Counted from the first letter of the stretch, positions 7,976 to 17,820 are shown. The stretch is DNA of 33,101 nucleotides from an uncultured Planctomycetaceae bacterium (GCA_913031625.1 CAJWGB010000037.1:1-33101); one strand, 5' to 3'. The notes: a model not told the origin generated them from the sequence alone. Numbers and translations are program-made.

Positions 7976-9468
7976 GCTGTGGTTTCCTCTTTGGGAAGAC
8001 TTCGGAATCGTCTTCGAAGAAATGGAAACGCGGTCAGCAGCAGAGCGACACATAGAAAAATGAGTGAGATTGGGCGTGTGACGAGCGGGCTCCAGTCTCC
8101 GTTGGTCGACATCAGGCCGGTGCTCAGGTTTTCTTCTGCGATGGGGCCCAGAACAAAACCAATCACAAACGGTGCCAGGGGTATGCGACGTGATTCAAGC
8201 ACGAAGCCGAGCACACCGAATGCCAGCATGACCCAGACGTCAAAGATACGGTTGGCCAGTGCATACGAACCAATTACGCAGAACGTAATGATGACTGGGT
8301 AGAGCACAGATCGGGGAATAGACGTCAGCCGGGAAAGCAGCTTCAGTGATCTCATCATCAGAAACAGCATGACAATATTTGCCAGCAGCATGGCCCCCAT
8401 AATGGTGTAAACAACGTCCGGGTGGTCCGTGAACAGTCGAGGTCCAGGCTGCAGACCGTGGATGATGAGTGCACCCAGCAGGACAGCTTCGACAACACTG
8501 CCGGGAAGTCCCATGGAGATCAACGGGATCAGTGCTCCGCCGACGGTGGCGTTATTCGCCGATTCGCCGGCAATGATACCGGGTTCGTGTCCCGTCCCGA
8601 ACTCTTCCGGTTTATCTGAAGTACTGCGGGCGACGGAGTACGCGGTGACAGCGCCGATGTTCGCGCCAATTCCAGGCAGCATGCCGATGAATGTCCCGAT
8701 GAAGGAAGACCGAACCATGTTGACGCCATGCGTCTTCAGATCGGACAGTGTGAGTCGGCCCGAATTATTCGAGATATCGATCGCATTGGGGACAGCATCC
8801 CCGGAAAGAATGTCGCGCAGGATCTGGTTGATGGCAAACATTCCGATAAGGACCGGCAACAGTTGAAAGCCATCATTGAGCTCCGCGAATCCAAATGTGA
8901 GGCGTGTCTGGCCGGTGGCTGCTGCGATGCCTGGCATTGAAAGAAGAATCCCCAGCATTCCGGCAAACAGTGATCGCGGAAGTGATTCGCCGCCGACGCT
9001 GGCGATGAGCACAAGAGCCATGGCAACCAGTGAGAAATACTCAAACGGGCCGAATCGGGTCGACAGGTCGGCAATCGGTCCCGCAAGGAGCACCAGGAAT
9101 CCCCATGAAATCATGCCTCCCACAAAAGATGCCATGACACCCAGCAGGAGCGCGCGGCGCGGCTGTCCGGCTGCGGCCATCGGATAGCCGTCCAGCGTGG
9201 TGATGATCGAAGCAGGAGTTCCTGGCATGCGGAGCAGGGTGGCAGAAATCAGGCCACCGCTGATTGCCCCAACATAGATGCTGATTAACAGCGTCATCGC
9301 GAGCAGCGGGTCCGCGCCGTATGTCAGCGGAAGCGTCAACGCAATCAGCATTGTTCCAGTGAGACCAGGGATCGCTCCGACAAAGATTCCGAGTGCCGTG
9401 CCGCCGACTACCAATAAGAGCCCGAGTGGACTCAGAAGAATGCTGGCTGCTTCGGCAATAGCGGGCAT
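7972..9468 (-). CDS. Tripartite tricarboxylate transporter large permease TctA
   Basis: The 498-residue protein is strongly hydrophobic with about 12 membrane segments, the usual TctA length. Signature blocks are near the N-terminus: GIFVGAIPGLTGTMLIALTL, followed by YVGAISGGLISATLLRMPGTPASI, and TTLDGYPMAAAGQPRRAL. A second conserved loop is GMLPGIGANIGAVTAY with GIIAGESANNATVGGALIPL in the middle. It would form the inner-membrane transport channel for a carboxylate. Its stop overlaps the GTG start of the receptor/TctB fusion, so both transporter proteins are made from one coupled transcript. No Shine-Dalgarno is obvious before the ATG, which is common here. No two-component regulator of the TctDE kind is nearby, so regulation cannot be inferred. 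Confidence 0.93.
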   Translation of the reverse strand: MPAIAEAASILLSPLGLLLVVGGTALGIFVGAIPGLTGTMLIALTLPLTYGADPLLAMTLLISIYVGAISGGLISATLLRMPGTPASIITTLDGYPMAAAGQPRRALLLGVMASFVGGMISWGFLVLLAGPIADLSTRFGPFEYFSLVAMALVLIASVGGESLPRSLFAGMLGILLSMPGIAAATGQTRLTFGFAELNDGFQLLPVLIGMFAINQILRDILSGDAVPNAIDISNNSGRLTLSDLKTHGVNMVRSSFIGTFIGMLPGIGANIGAVTAYSVARSTSDKPEEFGTGHEPGIIAGESANNATVGGALIPLISMGLPGSVVEAVLLGALIIHGLQPGPRLFTDHPDVVYTIMGAMLLANIVMLFLMMRSLKLLSRLTSIPRSVLYPVIITFCVIGSYALANRIFDVWVMLAFGVLGFVLESRRIPLAPFVIGFVLGPIAEENLSTGLMSTNGDWSPLVTRPISLIFLCVALLLTAFPFLRRRFRSLPKEETTA

Positions 9469-9581
9469 TGGGCGTTGTTACTCTGACGGAGAATTTCTGG
9501 CACAGTGTAGCCGTGTGTCGGCACGAGCGGAATTATTGAAACGTGGATTGAGTCTGACAGAACAGAGAAGGTTCTTTGGGG

Positions 9582-9613
9582 GCACCACAGAGGTCACAGA
9601 GAATCACGGAGGC
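9582..9613. repeat. CACAGAG dispersed repeat, single arm
   Basis: A single plus-oriented arm, GCACCACAGAGGTCACAGAG followed by AATCACGGAGG, lies in the 175-base spacer between the start of TctA and the end of the flavoprotein gene. It matches the arms at 4976 and 567 but has no evident inverted partner here. Confidence 0.6.
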
Positions 9614-9643
9614 TGTTGATCAAAACAATGGGAAGCTCACGAG

Positions 9644-10924
9644 TCAGGCGTGTTGTCCGGCCAGCCAGCCGGTGCTGAAGGCTGCCTGAAAGTTGTAGCC
9701 GCCGATTGGGCCGTCCACATCGAGAATTTCTCCGGCAAGGAAGAGCCCCGGCTGGACTTTACTTTGCATGGTTCGGCTGTCGACTTCCTTCAGGCTGATT
9801 CCTCCGGCCGTGACTTCTGCCTTTTGGTATCCCATCGTTCCGTGAGCGACGATGCGATGTCGTTTCAACGCTTCGATGAGGGATCGCAGTCCGGTGCGGG
9901 GAATCTCGGAGCAGCGAGTCTGTTGAGCGAGATTACACTGCTCAAGGAGTGCCTCAGAGAATCGTCGCGGCAGCCAGTCATTCACCACGGACGCGACCGT
10001 GCGTTGTCCGGCCGTTTGTCTCAGGTCAGCAAACGTCTGTTGCACACTGGCTTCGGATTGTTGGGGCACAAAGTCACAGATCAACTCTGTATGCTGACCG
10101 GGATTCTCTTCGTAGTGGCGTGCGACCTCGCGGCTGAGGTTCATCACGGTTGGGCCGGACAGTCCGAAATGTGTGAACAGGACCGGGCCTGACTCAATAC
10201 GCTGTGCCTTCTTCTTACCGGATGCAGGCACTTTGGTTGTGATCGATGAAGACTCAAGCGTGATGCCACTGAGATCCCGGATCCAGTCAGTGTGACTGAC
10301 GACAGGTGTCAGTGCCGGAACGGTCGAAATCAGCGTGTGGCCCAGCTGCTTTGCCCATGCATATCCATCGCCCGTCGTTCCGCAGCCCGGGTACGAACGA
10401 CCTCCCGTGGTCAGAATCACTGAACGACAGTGAAATGTGTCTGAGTCTGTCTGAATCTCGAATCGAGGGGCTGTCTCCGAATCTGACAACGTACCGATCT
10501 TCTGCACCGGCTGTGACTTGAGTATTTTTACGCCGGATTCCCGAGCGTAACCGGCCAGAGCGTCTCTGACGTCGATTGCGCGATTGGACACGGGAAACAC
10601 TTTTCCAGTGGACTCCACTTTTGTCACTACGCCGCGCGACTCAACCAGTGCGATGACTTCTTCCGGAGACAGTGCGGCCAGGGCAGAACGCAGGAATCGT
10701 CCCTGGTTTCCGAAGGCTTCAGCTATTCCCCGAGCATCGCAGGCGTGAGTGATATTGCAGCGGGTTCCCCCGGACATCAGTATCTTGACACCCAGCTTGC
10801 TGTTCTTCTCCAGCAGCACGACCTTCCGTCTTCGGCTCCCGGCACTCGCTGCGGCCAACAGGCCCGCAGCACCTCCGCCAATGACAATGATATCAGCGTC
10901 TCCTGTGTCGTTCGCCGGAGTCAT
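9644..10924 (-). CDS. HI0933/YhiN-family FAD-dependent oxidoreductase
   Basis: This 426-residue flavoprotein begins with a dinucleotide-binding fold, DIIVIGGGAAGLLAA (GxGxxG at 16-21), followed by the family-defining block LLEKNSKLGVKILMSGGTRC and NITH. It ends with the typical FAD-contacting segment GLFLAGEILDVDGPIGGYNF. HI0933/YhiN proteins (NCBI family NAD(P)/FAD-dependent oxidoreductase) include BaiN-type enzymes, but the physiological reaction of most members is not established. Its ATG overlaps the stop of the radical SAM gene as ATGA, so it is the second gene of a coupled pair. It might supply or accept electrons for the radical SAM enzyme; this is inference from context only. Length and motifs look intact. 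Confidence 0.9.
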   Translation of the reverse strand: MTPANDTGDADIIVIGGGAAGLLAAASAGSRRRKVVLLEKNSKLGVKILMSGGTRCNITHACDARGIAEAFGNQGRFLRSALAALSPEEVIALVESRGVVTKVESTGKVFPVSNRAIDVRDALAGYARESGVKILKSQPVQKIGTLSDSETAPRFEIQTDSDTFHCRSVILTTGGRSYPGCGTTGDGYAWAKQLGHTLISTVPALTPVVSHTDWIRDLSGITLESSSITTKVPASGKKKAQRIESGPVLFTHFGLSGPTVMNLSREVARHYEENPGQHTELICDFVPQQSEASVQQTFADLRQTAGQRTVASVVNDWLPRRFSEALLEQCNLAQQTRCSEIPRTGLRSLIEALKRHRIVAHGTMGYQKAEVTAGGISLKEVDSRTMQSKVQPGLFLAGEILDVDGPIGGYNFQAAFSTGWLAGQHA

Positions 10925-12795
10925 GCTGGCTGCTCCAGCCCGGCAATTGCCTGCTCGATGAAGTCAGACGCCACGCGTGTTCGAGGCACACCTCGCTCGA
11001 ACCAGCTCCGGACATCATCCTCCAGACACACGCCGTGCATATAGTTGTACAGCGCTCTGTTCAATGCTTTGCCCAGCTCATCATGATCCACTCCGGTTGG
11101 GTCATGAAATTCGACGTCGTTCTTCGCGAAGGGTGATTCCGGCAGTGGCACAAGTTCAATGCCGTATTCCTCCGGGTTGAGTCCGACGGGCGAGTGGACC
11201 GTACACGTGAATCGATGAAAGAAGCCGGACTGGATGCAGTCGTTCAGGAACAGTTGTCGCACATACTCAAGTGCGTCGACTGTGTCGCGAACCGTCTGTG
11301 TGGGAAAGCCATACATCAGGTATGCATGTACCAGAATGCCGGCATTGCTGAATGACCTGGTGACTCGCGCGACCTGTTCGACGCTGACTCCTTTTTTCAT
11401 CAGATTGAGCAGACGATCTGAGGCAACCTCAAGCCCCCCGGAAATTGCGATACAACCACTTTCGGCCAACAGCTGACACAGTTCGGGCGTGAATGATTTC
11501 TCAAAACGAATGTTACCCCACCATGAAATGTGCAGGTCACGGGCCAGCAACTCTTCTGCAAGGGCCTGCAGGCTTTTTGGGGGAGCAGCTTCGTCGACGA
11601 AGTGAAAGCCTGTCTGTCCGGTCTCTTCCACGATGGCCTGCACTCTGTCAGCCAGAGTCTTTGCGGCAGCACCTTCATAGCGGCCGATATAGTCGAGTCC
11701 GACGTCACAGAAACTGCACTTTTTCCAGTAGCAGCCGTGTGCGACTGTGAGTTTGTTCCAGCGACCGTCTGACCACAAACGATGCATCGGGTTGAGCATA
11801 TCGAGCGTGGAAAGGTAGTCGTGGATGGGCAGGCCGTCCCAGGTGGGCGTGCCAACCTCCGCAAAAGGGACGTCCGGTTCGAGGTGCTTGTTGAGGATCA
11901 CTTTGCCGAGGTCCTCGTCCCGGCTGAATGTGCGGACCAGCATGCTGGCTGAACGTTGCCCCTGCAGGTGATCCATGAGTGCCAGCAGCGGGCGTTCTCC
12001 ATCGTCCAGCGTGACAAAATCGAAGTAGTCGAAAACTCGTGGTTCGGCGAGTTCTCTCAATTCCGTGTTGACGAACCCACCACCCAGGGAAAGTGTTATA
12101 TTGGGGTGGTGATTCCTGATTGTCTGTGCGATTCGAAATGCAGCATACACGTTGCCGGGAAAAGGGACTGACACCAGGATCACGTCTGGTTCTGTCTCCT
12201 CAACGGCATTAAGTGTGAGCCGTTGAAGAGTTGTGTCCACAAGATTGGCAGGTGCGGCAAGGGCTTCAGCAAGCGGGTCGAAGGTTGGCTGACTCGCGGC
12301 GAGTGATTCTGCATAGCGGACGAATTCGAACCGGGAATCAATCCCGTCTCTGATGACGTCGGCAAGATCACTCAGGAACAGAGTTGCCAGGTGACGAGCT
12401 CGATCGCGGACTCCAAGGGCTCCGAACGCCCAGTACAGCGGGTCCGGATCGTCGTCTTCTGACTGCTCATCAAGAGGAGCAAACCGTAGCCCTTCGGGGA
12501 GAAACTGCCGGCTGTTAATGCGGTGAGCGAGTGTGGAATCACGTCCCTGCAGAAACTGTATGACGCGATCGACGGCCGTTTGATACCGATCGAACTCCTC
12601 AAGGAATCCAGTCACAGAGGGGCTATGGTTTTCGTCAGCAACAACGGCAGCACGGATATGTTCGAGCCCGTCTGAGGACATCAGTGTCAGAACAAGCTCT
12701 AGCGCGAGGTCACGTTGTTCTGCGTGAAATCCTCGCGAGCGCAGGAATCCAGTCAGATACGCCGTGGAAGGGTAGGGCGTATTCAGCTGGGTCAT
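10921..12795 (-). CDS. B12-binding-type radical SAM protein with CX4CX2C cluster motif
   Basis: The 624-residue protein has an N-terminal region resembling cobalamin-binding Rossmann folds of BchE-like enzymes (DVILVSVPFPGNVYAAFRIA, then LSLGGGFVNTEL). I see no DxHxxG motif, so lower-ligand binding is doubtful. The radical SAM core begins with GCYWKKCSFC; cysteines at 355, 360 and 363 are spaced CX4CX2C, not the canonical CX3CX2C. Core features follow, including GFHFVDEAAPP, SGGLEVASDRLL and LMYGFPTQT. It should bind a [4Fe-4S] cluster and SAM and act in the cytoplasm; the substrate is unknown. The opening LNTPYPSTAYLTGFLRSRG suits this family and supports the ATG at 12795, although no Shine-Dalgarno is visible. 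It is coupled to the downstream flavoprotein by a four-base overlap. Confidence 0.85.
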   Translation of the reverse strand: MTQLNTPYPSTAYLTGFLRSRGFHAEQRDLALELVLTLMSSDGLEHIRAAVVADENHSPSVTGFLEEFDRYQTAVDRVIQFLQGRDSTLAHRINSRQFLPEGLRFAPLDEQSEDDDPDPLYWAFGALGVRDRARHLATLFLSDLADVIRDGIDSRFEFVRYAESLAASQPTFDPLAEALAAPANLVDTTLQRLTLNAVEETEPDVILVSVPFPGNVYAAFRIAQTIRNHHPNITLSLGGGFVNTELRELAEPRVFDYFDFVTLDDGERPLLALMDHLQGQRSASMLVRTFSRDEDLGKVILNKHLEPDVPFAEVGTPTWDGLPIHDYLSTLDMLNPMHRLWSDGRWNKLTVAHGCYWKKCSFCDVGLDYIGRYEGAAAKTLADRVQAIVEETGQTGFHFVDEAAPPKSLQALAEELLARDLHISWWGNIRFEKSFTPELCQLLAESGCIAISGGLEVASDRLLNLMKKGVSVEQVARVTRSFSNAGILVHAYLMYGFPTQTVRDTVDALEYVRQLFLNDCIQSGFFHRFTCTVHSPVGLNPEEYGIELVPLPESPFAKNDVEFHDPTGVDHDELGKALNRALYNYMHGVCLEDDVRSWFERGVPRTRVASDFIEQAIAGLEQPA

Positions 12796-13110
12796 CGGGG
12801 GGATGACAGACAGGATGCGCGGAGTCGGAGTGATGAGTCTTCCCTGAGAGAGAAAAAGAGAGAGTGATTCTGGCTGTGGTGAGCGTATCGGACGGCAGGA
12901 GCTGCCCGCAAAACCTGCATTTGCTCAAAATACGTCAGATTTCCGAAGCCGTTATCGGTCAGTTGTGCTGGCTGATTTTCCGTGGGCTTGATGGCCGAGG
13001 AGGGGTATTAAGACGTATGGTGACTACAATACCGCAGTGGACCAGACTCTTCATGGTGACGGTCTTCATTTTTGCCATCAGTGACATTTGCCTGCATTAG
13101 AGGTATCGAT
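12796..13110. other. Divergent intergenic region, no gene recognised
   Basis: This 315-base spacer lies between the divergently oriented radical SAM and Kelch genes and must hold promoters for both. I could not identify convincing -35/-10 pairs. Short open frames cross it on both strands, but none shows a recognisable motif. An AGAGG box at about 13100-13104 serves the Kelch gene. Confidence 0.5.
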
Positions 13111-14136
13111 ATGCGGCTCATTTTCCGTTCTGTCTGTGTGATCATCGCCTGCAGCGTTTCATCGCCTGCTCAGGTCGCAAAAGAACTCCCGGATCTTCCG
13201 AACCCGGTTACCAGCTTTGGGGCCGCTGTGGTGAAGAATTCGGTTTACATGTATGGCGGGCACACCGGGAGTGCACATTCGTATTCGAAGGAGGAACAGT
13301 CAAATCAGTTGACTCGCCTGAATCTCCGAACGGGTCAATGGTCAACTCTGATCAAAGGACCTCACCTGCAGGGCCTCGCCCTTGTGGCGCACGGCGGCGC
13401 GGTTTATCGGATCGGTGGTTTTACAGCGGAGAATGCAGAGGGCGAAGACCAGAAGCTCGTGTCTCAGTCCAGTGTCGCTCGATTTCGTCCCGGCACAAAG
13501 AACTGGGAAACATTTCCGTCACTGCCACAGGCTCGATCATCTCACGATGCCGCTGTCGTAGGCGATACCATCTATGTGGTCGGCGGATGGTCCATGAAAG
13601 ACGGTAAAAAGACATGGCATTCCTCGGCCCTCAAGCTGGACCTGAACTCCAAAGACCTCAAATGGCAGGCGATTGCAAAACCACCGTTTCTTCGAAGAGC
13701 TCTGGCAACGGCCGCACATGCGGGCAAGCTGTATGCAATTGGCGGAATGAATCAGAAGGGTGGTCCGACAACGGCAGTGGCTGTCTATGACCCCGCAAGT
13801 GATTCATGGAGCGACGGTCCATCACTGTTCGTAAAGAAGGATCCGGCCCCGCAGGATGGCGAGCCGCGGCGCAGTATGTCATCGGGGGCAATGGCCGGTT
13901 TTGGGGCATCGGCTTTTGCGACTGGTGGTTCCCTGTATGTTTCGACCGTACAGGGGATTCTCATGCGGCTTTCAGGGGATAGATCAAAGTGGGAAGTTGT
14001 CTCGTCTGAGATTTCTCCGCGATTCTTTCATCGTCTGTTGCCCGTCAATCAACATACTCTTGTTGTTGTCGGTGGCTCCAACATGAGCATTGGGAAGTTT
14101 GAGGAGGTTGAGGTCATCAGCCTGAACGCGAAGTGA
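13111..14136 (+). CDS. Exported Kelch-repeat beta-propeller protein
   Basis: The ATG at 13111 is preferred over an upstream in-frame ATG at 13072. It has AGAGG seven to ten bases upstream and begins a signal peptide (MRLIFRSVCVIIACSVSSPAQ). The mature part of this 341-residue protein carries Kelch motifs at regular spacing: VYMYGGHTG, VYRIGGFTA, IYVVGGWSM, LYAIGGMNQ and LVVVGGSNM, with a degenerate blade around LYVSTVQG. Five or six blades fit one propeller. Kelch propellers are binding scaffolds, sometimes sugar-oxidase or sialate-mutarotase related. No catalytic motif is evident, so no reaction is assigned. It precedes an exported alpha/beta hydrolase on the same strand by 127 bases, so co-transcription is possible. 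Confidence 0.85.
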   Translation: MRLIFRSVCVIIACSVSSPAQVAKELPDLPNPVTSFGAAVVKNSVYMYGGHTGSAHSYSKEEQSNQLTRLNLRTGQWSTLIKGPHLQGLALVAHGGAVYRIGGFTAENAEGEDQKLVSQSSVARFRPGTKNWETFPSLPQARSSHDAAVVGDTIYVVGGWSMKDGKKTWHSSALKLDLNSKDLKWQAIAKPPFLRRALATAAHAGKLYAIGGMNQKGGPTTAVAVYDPASDSWSDGPSLFVKKDPAPQDGEPRRSMSSGAMAGFGASAFATGGSLYVSTVQGILMRLSGDRSKWEVVSSEISPRFFHRLLPVNQHTLVVVGGSNMSIGKFEEVEVISLNAK

Positions 14137-14263
14137 GTTTGCTCTGCAACTCGTTCATTCAGGAAGGGCAGACACTGCAATTCCGGCTAAGCGACCTGCC
14201 TCACATATTTTCGCCCATACATCCTGAAACAACCACTCATTATTTGCACTCAAGAGGTTTCGA

Positions 14264-15067
<804 letters not shown>

Positions 15068-15158
15068 AGATTGGCCCCATGAAAATGTGCTCCGGCTCAG
15101 CCTGAGAAGGGGAGCTGGTCTCGGCCACTCATGACGACACGGTGTCTGCCTGGCCAGC

Positions 15159-16049
15159 CTACTTAGCTTCTGTGTCAGTTGCTTCTGTGTCAGTTGCTTC
15201 TGTGTCGGTTCCTTCGGTGTCAGTTCCTTCGGTGTCAGTTCCTTCGGTGTCAGTTCCTTCGGTGTCTGTTCCTTCGGTGTCTGTTCCTTCGGTGTCTGTT
15301 CCTTCGGTGTCTGTTCCTTCACCCGTCACATTGTCGCCCGTTTCCTGTTCGAGTTTCTCTGCCTCAAGTTCGCTGGGTAGCGGATCACCGCTCAGGCCGA
15401 GTTCCACGGCTTTTTCCAACTCATCCGCAAAGTTGATCTCCGGGATGTCATCCGCAATCCCAGCTTCATCGGCTGCTGCTTTGGCGTCGGCAAGAAAATC
15501 ACGAAGTTCTGAGTCGGAGACAGTGTCTGAAAACCGTCGTTCGCCGTTTGGCCCCTGGGTACTGATGTAGTCCAGCACCTCATTGACGCGCGCTTCTGAG
15601 ATTTCCTGATTCGTAGCGCCATAGACCAGACGCCGCAGGGCCATCTTGCCGTCGCTCTTCTCTTCCTGAGACAGTCCCGACTTGTCCAGGTAAGCCTGTT
15701 CCGCGAATGTCACGATGGCGTGCTTAAACAGAGGGCTTTCGAGAATCGCCTGGAACACTCGCGTCGCCTGATCTTCTGTGATCTTCTCGTCGATGTAATC
15801 CTGTTTGACGCGTTCGATCGTGGCAACGATTTGTTCTTTCTGATTCTCCGGGATCTTCATGTCATCGATTGCTGCCTCAAGAACGAGGGCTAGAAATCCA
15901 GCCTTGGCTTCTCTTGGGTTGTTTGCGACCCAGACGACTCCGGCAATGATCGCCCCAATTACGAGGAGACACACGATGCCGCATCCGATGGCTGTTTTTG
16001 CGCAACCGCCCATCCCCTGTTTTGTGGCCTGTGGAATTCCCTGTGACAT
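15159..16049 (-). CDS. Single-pass membrane protein with TDTE[G/A] pentapeptide repeat tail
   Basis: I do not recognise a named family. The 296-residue protein starts MSQGIPQATKQGMGGCAKTA, then has one transmembrane helix at about 19-42. A charged helical region of about 200 residues follows, with acidic and Lys-rich heptad-like stretches and a possible EF-like segment YLDKSGLSQEEKSDGK. The last ~52 residues are ten perfect pentapeptides, seven TDTEG and then three TDTEA, ending in Lys. The repeat region is strongly acidic and Thr-rich, so it is likely disordered and could be glycosylated or bind divalent metal; that is inference. A GGAAGAG box before the ATG supports the start. It is a single gene between fabF and a convergent hydrolase. 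Confidence 0.75.
   Translation of the reverse strand: MSQGIPQATKQGMGGCAKTAIGCGIVCLLVIGAIIAGVVWVANNPREAKAGFLALVLEAAIDDMKIPENQKEQIVATIERVKQDYIDEKITEDQATRVFQAILESPLFKHAIVTFAEQAYLDKSGLSQEEKSDGKMALRRLVYGATNQEISEARVNEVLDYISTQGPNGERRFSDTVSDSELRDFLADAKAAADEAGIADDIPEINFADELEKAVELGLSGDPLPSELEAEKLEQETGDNVTGEGTDTEGTDTEGTDTEGTDTEGTDTEGTDTEGTDTEGTDTEATDTEATDTEAK
15165..15314 (-). repeat. Ten-unit 15-bp coding minisatellite
   Basis: Ten 15-bp units lie in tandem without interruption at the 3' end of the membrane-protein gene, each encoding TDTEG or TDTEA. Units differ by a few substitutions, and adjacent units are most alike, so the array probably grew by recent duplication. The unit length is a multiple of three, so copy-number change keeps the reading frame. 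Confidence 0.9.
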
Positions 16050-16551
16050 GATCTCTTCCCGCTCTGGTAACCTGGCAAACGACTTCGGCCCACGATGTTA
16101 AGAAACACGGCACCTTTACGCTTGTTCACTCGCCTCAGGTCATGGGAAATTGGCATGAATCCTCAAAACACCGGATTTGGATGCAAATTCAGGCGATTCA
16201 GGGCTCTTCAAACGCCTTGATGCGCGGTTCCCATGATCTTTACAGGTCATTCACAGCGTGTGCGACTTCAGAAAGCTCGCTCGCCGACGCACCTTCCAGT
16301 GGTGAGTGCATCGTGGTCGTGCCTCTTGATGCGGGGCAATGGGCAGGGCGTGTGGAGTCGGCTGTGGGCTGAATTCCTGCGAATCCGGCGACGATGGGCG
16401 TTCGCCTGCGTCTGCCGGTTGAACGAACGACAAGGGATCACGACGTTTTCGTTTAACGATCACCCTGTGGGTGACCACGCTGTCAACTCGTTGCCTGAGT
16501 TAGAGACGCTACAGATATCTCAAGAGCATACGAGTGCTCAGAATCGAGCAA
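16050..16551. other. 502-base spacer between fabF and the repeat-tail gene
   Basis: No convincing gene is seen. Open frames on the plus strand run into the fabF antisense strand and show no motif. Two small stem-loops are present: GAGCA/TGCTC at 16524-16539, directly after the fabF stop, and TCACCC/GGGTGA at 16460-16474. Neither is followed by a clear T tract. The part near 16050 should hold the promoter of the repeat-tail gene. Confidence 0.5.
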
Positions 16552-17820
16552 TCAGCGTTTCAGGTAAGCGTCGTCAACTCGGCGAGCGACCAATGAGACG
16601 TTGTGTCCACCGAAGCCGAAGCTGTTGTTGACGGCAAACTCGACGTCTGCGGCCTGGGATTCGTTGGGGACGTAGTTCAGGTCACAGTCCGGATCCGGCG
16701 TCTCGTAGTTGATCGTTGGAGGCAACTGCCCATTCCTGAGTGCAAGGCAGCAGGCACTCATCTCAACTGCACAGGCAGCGCCGATCATGTGACCGAGCAT
16801 ACTCTTGATGGAGCTGATTCTCAGGTCGGATGCTGCGTCGCCAAACACTGCCTTCAACGCAACGGTTTCCATGCTGTCATTGAACTTTGTGCTGGTACCG
16901 TGAGCGCTCACGTAGGTGTTCCGGGCGATGTCAGCTGGATTCAGCCCCGCTGTCTTCAGTGCCTTTTCAATTGCGATAATGGCCTGTTTGCCTTCCGGGT
17001 CCGGTTGCACGAGGTGAAATGAGTCTGCCGTAGAGCAACCGCAGATGACTTCCGCCCATGCTTTGCCGCCACGTGCTTTCAAGTGTGATTCTGTTTCAAA
17101 GATCAGGACTGAGGCGCCTTCAGACATGATGAATCCGGAACGGTCTGCGTCGAAGGGACGCATTGAGCGTTTCGGTTCTTCATTGCGATTACGGCACATC
17201 GCCTTCATGTTGGAGAAAGATGCAATCCCCAGTCGTGTCAAAGAAGCTTCGCAGCCACCGGTGACCACAACGTCTGCATTCCCGTTGCGCAGGTAGTCAA
17301 TCGCGTCGATCATCGCGTGACCCGAAGACGAACACGCGCTGCTTGTTGTGTAGGCTGTCCCGTTGATTCCGAACGCAAGGCTGATGTTTCCCGGAGGTGC
17401 ATTGGGCATCAGCATCGGAATTGTGAATGGGCTGACACGGGATGGTCCGCGCGTCAGCAGTTTTTCCATCATCGCCTCGTAGGTTTCCAGACCGGCAAGT
17501 CCGGCTCCCATGATGACAGCCGTCCGGTCACCGATGTCTTCTGTGGGCAGTCCTGCATCCTCGAGGGCTTCATGGGCGGCGTAGACGGCGAACTGGCTGG
17601 CCCGATCCATACGTTTGGCAGCCACCCGATCGTTGACGTTGACCCGCGAGAGATCCAGGTCCCGAACTTCGCCACCAATATTGACGATCAGGTCGGTCGT
17701 GTCGTGCAACTCCAGCGTGTCGAGTCCACACACTCCGGAGGAGAGGTTTTTCCAAAAGGTCTCGCGATCATTTCCAATGCATGTCGCGAACCCAAGTCCT
17801 GAAACAAAGATGCGTTCCAT
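16552..17820 (-). CDS. fabF: Beta-ketoacyl-ACP synthase II
   Basis: The 422-residue protein matches FabF in length and motifs. The nucleophile Cys163 lies in TTSSACSSSGHAM, and the two catalytic histidines are His307 in SAHGTST and His344 in SMLGHMIGAA. The C-terminal NNSFGFGGHNVSL block is also present. It condenses malonyl-ACP with acyl-ACP in fatty-acid elongation in the cytoplasm. The start MERIFVSGLGFATCIG is the usual FabF N-terminus. No acpP, fabG or fabD is next to it, which is unlike the classical cluster. A KS of a secondary-metabolite pathway is a less likely alternative because no partner chain-length factor or ACP is present. Confidence 0.9.
   Translation of the reverse strand: MERIFVSGLGFATCIGNDRETFWKNLSSGVCGLDTLELHDTTDLIVNIGGEVRDLDLSRVNVNDRVAAKRMDRASQFAVYAAHEALEDAGLPTEDIGDRTAVIMGAGLAGLETYEAMMEKLLTRGPSRVSPFTIPMLMPNAPPGNISLAFGINGTAYTTSSACSSSGHAMIDAIDYLRNGNADVVVTGGCEASLTRLGIASFSNMKAMCRNRNEEPKRSMRPFDADRSGFIMSEGASVLIFETESHLKARGGKAWAEVICGCSTADSFHLVQPDPEGKQAIIAIEKALKTAGLNPADIARNTYVSAHGTSTKFNDSMETVALKAVFGDAASDLRISSIKSMLGHMIGAACAVEMSACCLALRNGQLPPTINYETPDPDCDLNYVPNESQAADVEFAVNNSFGFGGHNVSLVARRVDDAYLKR

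Noticed and set aside
12710-12928. Minus-strand frame starting KCRFCGQLLP, resembling a zinc ribbon
   Set aside because: It starts with TTG, loses similarity after one CxxC pair and overlaps the radical SAM gene start in another frame.
15165-15314. Possible CRISPR array
   Set aside because: Units are 15 bp with no spacers and are in frame with a gene.
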